A stretch of 7,853 bases of DNA, taken from positions 1-7,853 of the forward strand of contig VFKU01000928.1 of assembly GCA_009885415.1 (NCBI GenBank), given 5' to 3'. The notes beneath the pieces were generated by a model that saw only the letters and a program-made list of their open reading frames with translations, was not told where the DNA came from and searched no databases. This document shows positions 1-5,873 of this stretch, piece by piece. This stretch comes from Rhodothermota bacterium (GTDB lineage Bacteria; Hydrogenedentota; Hydrogenedentia; Hydrogenedentales; GCA-2746185). Made by a program: the position numbers and the translations under genes. Every line of letters begins with the position of its first letter. The first letter of the stretch is position 1.

Positions 1-25
1 CGGCTGGAAGCCGGCGCTACTTTTT
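1..25 (+). repeat. Short hairpin at window edge, possible dispersed intergenic repeat
   Basis: CGGCT at 1-5 and AGCCG at 9-13 form a perfect five-base-pair stem with a GGA loop. It is followed by GCGCTAC and then five T at 21-25. The stem probably continues to the left, outside the window. Read on the plus strand, the hairpin and late T run look a little like an intrinsic terminator, but seven bases separate the stem from the T run. It lies just past the stop of the leftward membrane-protein gene. Its compact GGCTGGAAGCC core resembles REP-type intergenic repeats. Only one copy is visible, so repeat status is an inference. Confidence 0.3.
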
Positions 26-28
26 GGC

Positions 29-1426
29 CTATCGCAAGAGTATCAGCGTCGTTGCTTCGTAGAGCCCGGCGATCGCGAGCAGAATCCCCGCCAGCACCGT
101 CCCCGAGGCGAGCACGCGCAGTCCGTCCTTCATCGGCGCGAGGCTCCGTTGCCGCGCGGCCGAGCCAATGCGCATCCAGAAAATTACGACCGCCACGCAG
201 GCATAGATGTAGGCCTCCAACTCGAGTGTCATCGTGATCGAGTGATAGGTGAAGTTCGAGGCCATGCCCGACCAGAGCGGCGCCATGCCGAAACCCGCGA
301 GCACGAAACTCGCCAGCGTCTTGAGCACGCCGATGCACGGGACGACGATGGATACGAGCACCGTGAGCGCCACGGTCTGCAACAGGAAGTTGTTCACCCA
401 GGTCGCGGCCGCGGCGTTCAGCACGTTGCCCGACGCATAGGCGCGCCCCACGTAGCCCAGGCTCCCGTCGGTGAAGGCGCGGGTGATGAAGCCGAGGACC
501 AGCGCGTTGATATGCGGTATCGCGATCGCGGTCAGCATCGCGAAGAAGAACGCGCCGTACAAGAACGCGTGCAATCCGCCGACCAGCGCCGGATGAACGC
601 CGAAGGCGCGCACGGCCGGGCCGAGCACGCCGCCGCCGCGTTGTGCCAGGCGCGCGAAGGCCGCCCGGTGCAGCCCCGCGCCGCCCGTTGCCACGAAGCT
701 CAACGCAATGAGCGAGAGCAGCGCCACATTGACGCGGCTCGCCGCCGGCCCGGCGATCAGTTCGGGGTGCGGGGCGGATTCGCCCGGGTCCGCCCGATTC
801 TTGATATGGGTGATGCCGTGGGGATCGAGCCAGCCGCGTGTCGTCGTACGCTCGAAGAGCGGCTCCCAATCTTCGTGCGCCGGCATCAGATAGGCCGTGG
901 CGAGCCCGGCCACGTTTCGCTTGAGCCGTCCGACGACCACAAAATGCCCGTCGTCGGCGTGGATTTCCGTCGCCTGTGCGAAGGCGCCCGCCAGCACTTC
1001 GGGGTGGCCCGGCCGCGGCAGACGGCCCGAGTCTAGTAGGGGCGCCAAGTCTTCGACCGGCAGGTCCGCGATGATCAACAGCTCGGTGCGATCGAGGCCG
1101 AGTGCCCGCAACTCGTCCCGCGGAATCGAGTCGCGCAGCTCCGTATACAATTTTTCGCGCAAAGGATAATTGATCAGCGGGAGCCAGCGCGCGCGAATCA
1201 GGATCGTCCCGTCCCACTGCGCCTCGCCCTCGATGCAGATCACGGTCTCGCTCCAGGGCGCGTCCTTCATGTCGCGCGCGTCGAGCATCGCGGCATACGC
1301 GAGCAGCAGTACTCCACACGCGACGAGAGCAGCGCTTATCAGCGATCTGGGTTTTCGGGGCGAAAGCAGGTGCGCGGCCGGAGGCGAGGCCGCATCGAAA
1401 GGCAGCGGGGGAGGAGAAAGACTCAT
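29..1426 (-). CDS. Multi-spanning membrane protein with MacB-like extracytoplasmic domain (SpoIIM-like C-terminus?)
   Basis: A 465-residue integral membrane protein of unknown function. A proline-rich N-terminus (residues 1-27) with basic RKPR leads into a membrane segment at about 29-47. A soluble, presumably extracytoplasmic region of about 180 residues follows (50-230). Further hydrophobic segments lie at about 232-251, 286-312, 345-378, 402-420 and 437-462. Within the soluble part, residues 133-185 (SGRLPRPGHPEVLAG, then VVVGRLKRNVAGL) resemble the MacB/FtsX periplasmic core pattern of a 'GR.P.PG..EV..G' stretch followed by a small beta domain. The C-terminal half has VNNFLLQTVALT (344-355) and an HSITMTLELEAYI segment (395-407), recalling the NN and H...E-A pattern of SpoIIM/DUF95 proteins; this match is weak. 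The start is the first Met of the frame and is needed for the N-terminal membrane segment, but no good Shine-Dalgarno precedes it, so translation may be coupled to the EIIA gene ending 28 bases upstream. Being a real gene is well supported; the family assignment is not. Confidence 0.6.
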   Translation of the reverse strand: MSLSPPPLPFDAASPPAAHLLSPRKPRSLISAALVACGVLLLAYAAMLDARDMKDAPWSETVICIEGEAQWDGTILIRARWLPLINYPLREKLYTELRDSIPRDELRALGLDRTELLIIADLPVEDLAPLLDSGRLPRPGHPEVLAGAFAQATEIHADDGHFVVVGRLKRNVAGLATAYLMPAHEDWEPLFERTTTRGWLDPHGITHIKNRADPGESAPHPELIAGPAASRVNVALLSLIALSFVATGGAGLHRAAFARLAQRGGGVLGPAVRAFGVHPALVGGLHAFLYGAFFFAMLTAIAIPHINALVLGFITRAFTDGSLGYVGRAYASGNVLNAAAATWVNNFLLQTVALTVLVSIVVPCIGVLKTLASFVLAGFGMAPLWSGMASNFTYHSITMTLELEAYIYACVAVVIFWMRIGSAARQRSLAPMKDGLRVLASGTVLAGILLAIAGLYEATTLILLR

Positions 1427-1454
1427 CGCCAGATCAGCGCGCGCTTTGGATCTG

Positions 1455-1907
1455 TCACGGGCCCGTCTCGAGGACCTGGGCGGCGTCCTCGGCCGTCCGG
1501 CACGCCAGCAATTTCTGGCTGAAGCCCGCCGTGCGCAGCGACATCATCACCCGCGCCAGGTAACCCAGGTATTCCTTGTCCGACCCCGAGGGCATAGCGA
1601 AGAGCACCACGATATTGACCGGGGCGTTGTCGAGTGAATCGAAATCAATCCCCGAAGGGCTGAGGCCGACGCCGATCGTCGGCTCCGTAATACCGTCAAT
1701 CCGGACGTGAGGGATCGCGATCCCCTTGAAGCCTGTGCTGCGGATGGATTCCCGCTCAAAAAGCGCCTGAAGGAAGGCGCGCGTGTCCGTGATGACCCCC
1801 GTTTGGGCGATCATCTCGAGCATCCGCTCGAGCGCTTGGTGCTTGTTCAGGCCTTCGGGAAAGACGCAGATCAAATCCCTAGGAATACTCTTGCCAAACG
1901 CGGACAT
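1455..1907 (-). CDS. PTS EIIA domain protein, PtsN/fructose type
   Basis: A 150-residue cytoplasmic protein of the PTS EIIA type-2 (fructose/mannitol/nitrogen) family. It spans one whole domain with no EIIB, EIIC or HPr attached. The diagnostic stretch is ERESIRSTGFKGIAIPH (51-67), in which H67 is the predicted phosphohistidine. The following VNIVVLFAMPSGSDKEYLGYLARV (97-120) matches the family's second core strand and helix. Stand-alone EIIA proteins of this kind usually act as phosphorylation-state regulators rather than sugar transporters. No sugar permease is nearby; the partner gene is a membrane protein 28 bases downstream on the same strand, suggesting phosphorylation-dependent control of it (inference). 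The chosen start (MSAFGK) fits the normal domain length and has a G-rich CGGGGG about 7 bases upstream. An in-frame ATG 48 bases further upstream would add a 16-residue GAWPGARSRG-type tail that runs over the leader hairpin, and is less likely. Confidence 0.85.
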   Translation of the reverse strand: MSAFGKSIPRDLICVFPEGLNKHQALERMLEMIAQTGVITDTRAFLQALFERESIRSTGFKGIAIPHVRIDGITEPTIGVGLSPSGIDFDSLDNAPVNIVVLFAMPSGSDKEYLGYLARVMMSLRTAGFSQKLLACRTAEDAAQVLETGP

Positions 1908-1937
1908 GCGAAACCCCCGAGAACGGGCCCCCGGCCA

Positions 1938-1952
1938 GGCTCCTACGGAGCC
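1938..1952 (-). other. Perfect hairpin in the EIIA gene leader
   Basis: GGCTCC (1938-1943) and GGAGCC (1947-1952) form a perfect six-base-pair stem with a TAC loop (GTA on the minus strand). It lies 30 bases upstream of the preferred EIIA start, between the candidate promoter and the gene. No T run follows it on the minus strand, so it is not an ordinary terminator. It could stabilise the mRNA or be a degenerate copy of an intergenic repeat. The hairpin is seen directly; its role is unknown. Confidence 0.4.
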
Positions 1953-1986
1953 CAAAGTTCTCCGGTGCGGGGCTTAAGAGAACTCC

Positions 1987-2015
1987 ATCCTATCGTGAAA
2001 TCCCCAAGTAATCAA
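1987..2015 (-). promoter_or_regulatory. Candidate sigma70-type promoter for the EIIA/membrane operon
   Basis: On the minus strand, TTGATT (plus-strand positions 2010-2015) is followed after a 17-base spacer by TAGGAT (1987-1992). Each box matches four of six consensus bases and the spacing is ideal. Transcription would start near 1980 and give a leader of about 70 bases containing the GGCTCC/GGAGCC hairpin. The call rests on visual consensus matching only. Confidence 0.35.
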
Positions 2016-2016
2016 C

Positions 2017-2043
2017 TTGCAAATTGAATTTATGTGGTACATT
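2017..2043 (+). promoter_or_regulatory. Candidate extended -10 promoter for the ABC operon
   Basis: TTGCAA (2017-2022) and TACATT (2038-2043) are separated by 15 bases. TACATT is preceded by TGG, giving an extended -10 element that can compensate for a poor -35 box. The surroundings are clearly AT-rich against a GC-rich background. Transcription would begin near 2050 and yield a leader of about 100 bases carrying the hairpin at 2065-2091. A weaker alternative -10, TAAAAT at 2127-2132 with an upstream TG, would give a leader of only about 15 bases. The two candidates cannot be ranked with certainty. Confidence 0.35.
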
Positions 2044-2064
2044 TTCGCTGGAAGGAGTACGCGA

Positions 2065-2110
2065 CGGTCGGGGGCTCTCCCTGTCCGGCCGACTTCAAAT
2101 CCTGTTTTTT
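2065..2110 (+). promoter_or_regulatory. GC-rich structured leader with T tract upstream of the ABC operon
   Basis: CGGTCGG (2065-2071) pairs with CCGGCCG (2085-2091) over seven base pairs, one of them a G-U wobble, around a 13-base loop that can itself pair GGG with CCC. Six T follow at 2105-2110, 13 bases after the stem. That is too far for a standard intrinsic terminator. An alternative pairing of GGAG (2053-2056) with CTCC (2077-2080) would disrupt the main stem, so two exclusive folds are possible. The block stands out as a GC island inside an AT-rich intergenic region. It could be an attenuator-like leader, a protein-binding site or a short RNA ending in the T run. No known riboswitch class is recognised. 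Confidence 0.3.
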
Positions 2111-2153
2111 AGCAGTATTTAGTGCTTAAAATGTTAAAAATTGGAGTAGAGGG

Positions 2154-3101
2154 ATGGGCGCCAAGACTATTGCCATCGAAACGTGTGAGCTCCACAAAGT
2201 CTATCGCAAGCATTTGGGCCGCAAAGGCAAGCCGACGCTCGCGGGTCTGAATCTCCAAATCTTCGAAAACGAGATTTACGGATTCCTGGGTAAGAACGGC
2301 GCCGGCAAGACGACGACGATCAAAATGCTGTGCGGCCTGATGAAGCCCGACTCTGGTTCGGCGCGCATCCTGGGTCAAAAAGTGCCTAGCCGCGACGCGC
2401 GTAAGTTGGTCGGCTATCTGCCCGAGAACCCGTACTTCTACGAGTACCTCACGCCGAAAGAGACGCTGACTTTTTATGGCCGCTTGCGCGGCCTCAGCGC
2501 CAAGGAGCGCGCGCGCGAGTGGGACCGGCTCTCCCTCGATCTCGATCTGCGCGACATCGCCGATCAGCGGGTGCGTGGATTTTCCAAGGGCATGCGGCAG
2601 CGTTTGGGGTTTGCGGTCGCGCTCGTCGGCAATCCTCCGATTGTCATTCTCGACGAGCCGATGTCCGGTCTCGATCCGATGGGCCGCCGCCGCATCCGCG
2701 ATTTGATCGTGCGCCTGCGCGACGAGAAGAAGACGGTGTTCTTCAGCTCGCACGTGCTGAGCGACGTCGAGTTGATCAGCGATCGCGTCGGTATGCTCGT
2801 GAACGGCCGCCTGCACCGCCAGGGCGTCATGGACGATCTGCTTGCCACGCGCGTGCAACTCGTCGAGGTCGTCGCGCGCGGCCTCGAGCCGCACGTCGCG
2901 CAGGAAATCGCGCGCACGGCTTTCCGCACGCGGCACAGCGAAGAGAGCGACCACTTTTCATTCTCAGACATGGACCAGGCCAACGCCGCCGCCGCCGAGG
3001 TTCTCGCGCACGGCGCGCGCCTGATCGAGTTCAGTCCCGTGCGTGAATCGCTCGAGGACTACTTCGTCCGCGAACAAGTACAAGTGGAGGTGGGGGTATG
3101 A
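2154..3101 (+). CDS. ABC transporter ATP-binding protein, ABC-2/NosF-like
   Basis: A 315-residue cytoplasmic ATPase that would power the permease encoded next to it. All core motifs are present in order: Walker A GKNGAGKTT (46-54) with K52; the Q-loop region GYLPENPYFYEYLT (87-100), which carries E91 where most ABC ATPases have Gln; the signature FSKGM (143-147); Walker B IVILDEP (163-169) with catalytic E168; the D-loop SGLDP (171-175); and the switch H200. The C-terminal extension from about 225 to 315, ending LEDYFV, is typical of the NosF/GldA-like ABC-2 group. A strong GGAG (2143-2146) sits seven bases before ATG. The gene ends in an ATGA overlap with the permease gene, implying translational coupling and equal stoichiometry. 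The substrate is unknown. Family assignment is firm. Confidence 0.95.
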   Translation: MGAKTIAIETCELHKVYRKHLGRKGKPTLAGLNLQIFENEIYGFLGKNGAGKTTTIKMLCGLMKPDSGSARILGQKVPSRDARKLVGYLPENPYFYEYLTPKETLTFYGRLRGLSAKERAREWDRLSLDLDLRDIADQRVRGFSKGMRQRLGFAVALVGNPPIVILDEPMSGLDPMGRRRIRDLIVRLRDEKKTVFFSSHVLSDVELISDRVGMLVNGRLHRQGVMDDLLATRVQLVEVVARGLEPHVAQEIARTAFRTRHSEESDHFSFSDMDQANAAAAEVLAHGARLIEFSPVRESLEDYFVREQVQVEVGV

Positions 3102-3859
3102 GAACGCTTACGGTCGCATTGAACACCTATCGCGAGGCTGTCCGCGACAAGATTCTCTATGTACTGCTGTTTTTCGCCGGCGCGACGATCCTCGCGTCGA
3201 AGGCGCTTGGCTACATCAGCATGGGTCAGGACGTGAAAATTATCGCCGATATCTCGCTCGCGGCGATCTCGATTTTCGGCGCGCTCATCGCCATCTTCGT
3301 CGGCACGAACCTGGTCTACAAGGAAATAGACAAGCGGACCATCTACACGATTCTGAGCCAGCCCATGTGGCGTTACGAGTTCGTCCTCGGCAAGTATCTC
3401 GGCTTGGCGATGCTCATCGGCACCACCACCGGCCTCATGGGTTTCGGAGCCGCAGCCTACCTCTGGATCCTCGGTGGTGCGGTGAACGCGGCCTACTTCG
3501 AGGCGCTCTTCCTGATTTACTGCAAGCTGCTCCTCGTCACGGGGCTCTCCGTGCTCATGTCCACGATCACCTCGCCGATCCTCGGCGCGATCATCGTGCT
3601 CACGGCTTACTTCCTCGGCCACGCCACCGGCATCCTGCTCGAACTGCCCGGCCACTTCGACGGCACGCTGAGCAAGCAGGCGCTCGAAGCCGCGTACTAC
3701 GTCGTCCCGAACCTCGGCAACTTCGACATCTGGCGCGAATACGCCAACGGCGTCGCCGTCCCGCACAGCTACGTCGCCTGGGCCGCGGCCTACGGCGCGA
3801 TCTACACCGTGATGCTGCTCTTCTTCGCGGCCGTCGCTTTCCAGGACAAGGACGTTTGA
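3098..3859 (+). CDS. ABC-2 type permease, NosY-like
   Basis: A 253-residue inner-membrane permease, presumably a homodimer driven by the upstream ATPase. Six membrane segments are visible at roughly 19-38, 50-73, 101-128, 135-158, 160-182 and 225-248. After the second comes the loop VYKEIDKRTIYTILSQP (73-89), the characteristic coupling loop of NosY/GldF-like ABC-2 permeases, followed by WRYEFVLGKYLGL (91-103). A second recognisable element is VPNLGNFDIW (203-212) before the last segment. GGAGG at 3086-3090, inside the end of the ATPase gene, lies seven bases before ATG and supports this start. The C-terminus DKDV is short and polar. NosY relatives serve in copper-site maturation and GldF relatives in gliding, but no nos or gld genes are seen here, so the cargo is open. 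Confidence 0.92.
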   Translation: MRTLTVALNTYREAVRDKILYVLLFFAGATILASKALGYISMGQDVKIIADISLAAISIFGALIAIFVGTNLVYKEIDKRTIYTILSQPMWRYEFVLGKYLGLAMLIGTTTGLMGFGAAAYLWILGGAVNAAYFEALFLIYCKLLLVTGLSVLMSTITSPILGAIIVLTAYFLGHATGILLELPGHFDGTLSKQALEAAYYVVPNLGNFDIWREYANGVAVPHSYVAWAAAYGAIYTVMLLFFAAVAFQDKDV

Positions 3860-3870
3860 GGAGCGCGACC

Positions 3871-4893
3871 ATGATTCGCAAAGCTCTGCTCACACTCGCC
3901 GTCGCCGCCGCCGGGCTCTCCGCGACCGTCTTCTCGCAGACGCGCGTGGACGCGCTGCACCACGAAGCGACGGACGACGAGCTGCTCTACATCCCGAGCA
4001 AGGCCATCCTCAAGCACCTCACCGCCGGCATGAGCAACGTCGTCGCCGACCTGCTCTGGATCGAAACCATCCAATACACCGTGCGCGAGTACCACAACCC
4101 CGAGCGCAAGTTCGCATGGCTCAACCACATGATCAATGCCTCGGTCGAACTCGACCCTTACTTCACCGGCGTCTACCAGCAGGGCGGCATGTTCCTCTCC
4201 GCGGTCGGGTCTGACGACATGGCGCTCGATCTGCTCGAGCGCGGTTATGTAAAAAATCCCGACACCTGGCAGATCCCTTACGAGATCGTAAAGATTTTCA
4301 CCCTGAATCGCCGCGACGAAGCGGAGTCGCCCGCGCTCGCCGCGCAATGGCTACGCATCATGGCCCCGCACCACCAGTACCCGGAGCTCTATCTCAACTG
4401 GGCGCGGCAGATCGAGCAGCGCAATAATCTCGCCGGACAGTCCCGCGCGATCTGGGAAGACGTCATCGCGACGGCGAAAGACCCTTTTGTCCGCGAAGTC
4501 GCCCAGCGTAATCTGCGCATCCTCGTCGCCGACGACGCGGCCAAGGCCTTGCAAGGCCTTGCCGAACGCTACGCGTCCGAGCAAGGGCACGCGCCGGCGA
4601 GTCTCAATGAATTCGTCCGGCTCGGCTGGATCGATCATATCCCCGTCCCGGAACAGTACGGCGAATTTTTTCTCGATGAAACGGGCCGCGTGCAAAGCGT
4701 CGTCGTCCTCGAAGACACGCGTGATCGGATGTTGCTCGGTTTGAACACCCAGATCACGCTGATGTCGAACGAACACGGCCGCAAACCTGTCAATCTCGAC
4801 GAGCTCGCGCAATGGATGGGCAACCCCGTCCCCGCGCACCCGGTCCCCGGCCGGACCTGGACCTACGATCCGAACTCGGGAAAAATCTCGTAG
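3871..4893 (+). CDS. Anchored TPR-like protein of unknown function, exporter partner
   Basis: A 340-residue protein. Residues 1-22 form a hydrophobic N-terminal signal or membrane anchor, so the rest is probably on the outer face of the inner membrane. Residues 54-74 carry the motif ADLLWIETIQY, followed by LDPYFTGVYQQG (94-105), ALDLLERGYVKNPDTWQIPYE (118-138) and repeated amphipathic helices to about 220. I recall this pattern from uncharacterised TPR-like proteins next to ABC-2 transporters (memory, not a search). The C-terminal third holds two related modules: 226-278, with G..PASLNEFVRLG, P and DETGRVQS; and 289-340, with GRKPVNLDELAQWMG, P and DPNSGKIS. They suggest an internal duplication. 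The frame is open for 276 codons upstream, but that part reads through the permease gene. The ATG at 3871 is preceded by GAGGAG (3858-3863) at seven bases, overlapping the permease stop codon and implying coupled translation. Confidence 0.75.
   Translation: MIRKALLTLAVAAAGLSATVFSQTRVDALHHEATDDELLYIPSKAILKHLTAGMSNVVADLLWIETIQYTVREYHNPERKFAWLNHMINASVELDPYFTGVYQQGGMFLSAVGSDDMALDLLERGYVKNPDTWQIPYEIVKIFTLNRRDEAESPALAAQWLRIMAPHHQYPELYLNWARQIEQRNNLAGQSRAIWEDVIATAKDPFVREVAQRNLRILVADDAAKALQGLAERYASEQGHAPASLNEFVRLGWIDHIPVPEQYGEFFLDETGRVQSVVVLEDTRDRMLLGLNTQITLMSNEHGRKPVNLDELAQWMGNPVPAHPVPGRTWTYDPNSGKIS
4542..4561. repeat. Tandem copies of a 10-bp palindrome inside the TPR-like gene
   Basis: CAAGGCCTTG occurs twice head to tail (4542-4551 and 4552-4561). 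Because each unit is its own reverse complement, the whole 20 bases form a perfect palindrome. It encodes AKALQGLAE in the helical linker of the TPR-like protein. A recent 10-bp slippage would shift the frame, and the frame is intact on both sides, so the arrangement is likely old or coincidental. It could form a cruciform or a strong mRNA hairpin. Confidence 0.5.
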
Positions 4894-4904
4894 TGCGCCC
4901 TACG
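4881..4904 (-). terminator. Weak terminator-like hairpin spanning the two convergent stop codons
   Basis: CGTAG (4889-4893) and CTACG (4900-4904) form a five-base-pair stem with a six-base loop. Each arm contains the TAG stop of one of the two convergent genes. Read on the minus strand, the stem is followed by AGA and five T (complement of 4881-4885), as expected of a small intrinsic terminator for the hydrolase transcript. Read on the plus strand there is no T run. The stem is short, so termination may be inefficient and the two transcripts may overlap. Confidence 0.35.
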
Positions 4905-5847
4905 GCACGATCTTCATGCCGTCACGCCCGACGCTGATGGGCCCGGTATAGATCGCGCTCATGCCTTGGGTGAAGATGCGCTCGGCGCCGTCCGTCGGAG
5001 CGATGCTCGGCACGAGGTGGGTGAGCACGAGGTGCTTCACCTTGGCGTCGCGCGCGATCGCGGCCACCTCCAGCGTCCCACTATGGTAATTCATCAGGTC
5101 CTCGAGCATCTGCCCCCGGCGCGGGTCCGCCGTGCGCAGGCCAGCCCGGACGACCGTCAACATCTGCACGTTCATCGCCTCGTGCACCAACACGTCGCAC
5201 TCCCGCGCCATCTCGACCATCTTCGGCGTCGGTTTCGTGTCGCCGGAAATCACCACAGACTTGCCCTGGAAGTCGATGCGGTAGCCGACTGCAGGCACGA
5301 TCGGCGCGTGGTCGACGTCGAACATCGTGATCTTTAGGCCGTCCTCGTCGAGAATGACGCCGGGCGCACATTCTTTCACGTCGGCCTGCATCGCGCCCGC
5401 GGGCCAATGCTCGCCGTGGTGTGCGACGCGATACGTGGTGTCGAGGCTGTACAATTTCAGAAAATCGTCCACCAGCCCGCGCGTCCCGGCCGGCCCCATC
5501 ACGCGGGCCGGCGTCGTCGCACCCGCCACGCCGCGGTTCACCATAAATTCGCCGAAGTCCGCGAAATGGTCCGAGTGAAAGTGCGTGAACAAAACGATCG
5601 AAGCGTCCTGAAATCCGGCCGCCACCAGGTTCTCCATGCACCGCCGCCCGGTGTCTATCAGCACGGTCCGCTTGCCCGCGACCACCAGCGTAGACGCCGA
5701 TCCTCGAGCCGGATTCGGCAGCGGAATTCCCGTGCCGAGCAGGACAACGTAAAACGGGCTATCTTCGGCCGCTGCCGATGGCGCGTGTGCGCACAAAACA
5801 CCGGCCACGAGTAGGACCGCCATAGAGACCCGCAGGAAACTCGTCAT
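4900..5847 (-). CDS. Secreted metallo-beta-lactamase-fold hydrolase (RNase Z/arylsulfatase-like branch)
   Basis: A 315-residue exported metallo-hydrolase. Residues 1-27 form a signal peptide (basic start, hydrophobic core, predicted cut after SAAA before EDSP), so it acts in the periplasm or outside. The dinuclear zinc site is complete: THFHSDH (88-94) supplies H89, H91, D93 and H94; the bridging Asp is D203 in SGDT; the final His is H276 in LTHLVP. The HEA (222-224) and YHSGTLEVA (254-262) elements and VDHAPIVPAVGYRI (178-191) match the RNase Z / AtsA-like branch. The signal peptide argues against tRNA processing. Candidates are arylsulfatase-like, phosphodiesterase or lactonase activity; the substrate is unknown. 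The start is set by GGAGGA (5857-5862) nine bases upstream of ATG; a GTG seven codons further upstream would place that site inside the gene. It lies 26 bases after the AICAR transformylase stop and is probably in the same operon. Confidence 0.88.
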   Translation of the reverse strand: MTSFLRVSMAVLLVAGVLCAHAPSAAAEDSPFYVVLLGTGIPLPNPARGSASTLVVAGKRTVLIDTGRRCMENLVAAGFQDASIVLFTHFHSDHFADFGEFMVNRGVAGATTPARVMGPAGTRGLVDDFLKLYSLDTTYRVAHHGEHWPAGAMQADVKECAPGVILDEDGLKITMFDVDHAPIVPAVGYRIDFQGKSVVISGDTKPTPKMVEMARECDVLVHEAMNVQMLTVVRAGLRTADPRRGQMLEDLMNYHSGTLEVAAIARDAKVKHLVLTHLVPSIAPTDGAERIFTQGMSAIYTGPISVGRDGMKIVP

Positions 5848-5856
5848 TCGAGAAAA

Positions 5857-5862
5857 TCCTCC
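5857..5862 (-). promoter_or_regulatory. Shine-Dalgarno site deciding the hydrolase start
   Basis: GGAGGA on the minus strand, nine bases before the ATG at 5847. It lies in frame within a longer open frame starting at GTG 5868, so its position favours the internal ATG, which also leaves a normal signal-peptide n-region. Confidence 0.75.
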
Positions 5863-5873
5863 GCGCACGCGCG

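Noticed and set aside
149..1036. 295-codon plus-strand frame opposite the membrane protein gene
   Set aside because: Extremely Arg/His/Glu-rich shadow translation; the minus strand gives clear membrane segments and a coherent protein.
2049..2110. Possible tRNA-Sec or tRNA fragment: GGAAGGAG start and an ACTTCAAATCC stretch like the Sec anticodon loop
   Set aside because: The flanks of TTCAAAT do not pair beyond two bases, there is no 3' strand for an acceptor stem, and no T arm or CCA is present.
2065..2110. Simple intrinsic terminator
   Set aside because: The T run is 13 bases past the stem, so it does not fit the standard geometry; kept only as a structured leader.
2109..2954. 281-codon open frame antisense to the ABC ATPase
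   Set aside because: It mirrors the ATPase gene, has Arg/Ala/His-rich composition with no family features, and arises from GC-biased third positions.
3043..3870. 276-codon N-terminal extension of the TPR-like frame
   Set aside because: It is the permease gene read in another frame, giving Arg/His-rich sequence. A proper SD and signal-anchor start at 3871.
4900..5868. Longer hydrolase beginning at GTG 5868
   Set aside because: This would bury the GGAGGA Shine-Dalgarno inside the gene; the ATG at 5847 has ideal spacing and a better signal peptide.
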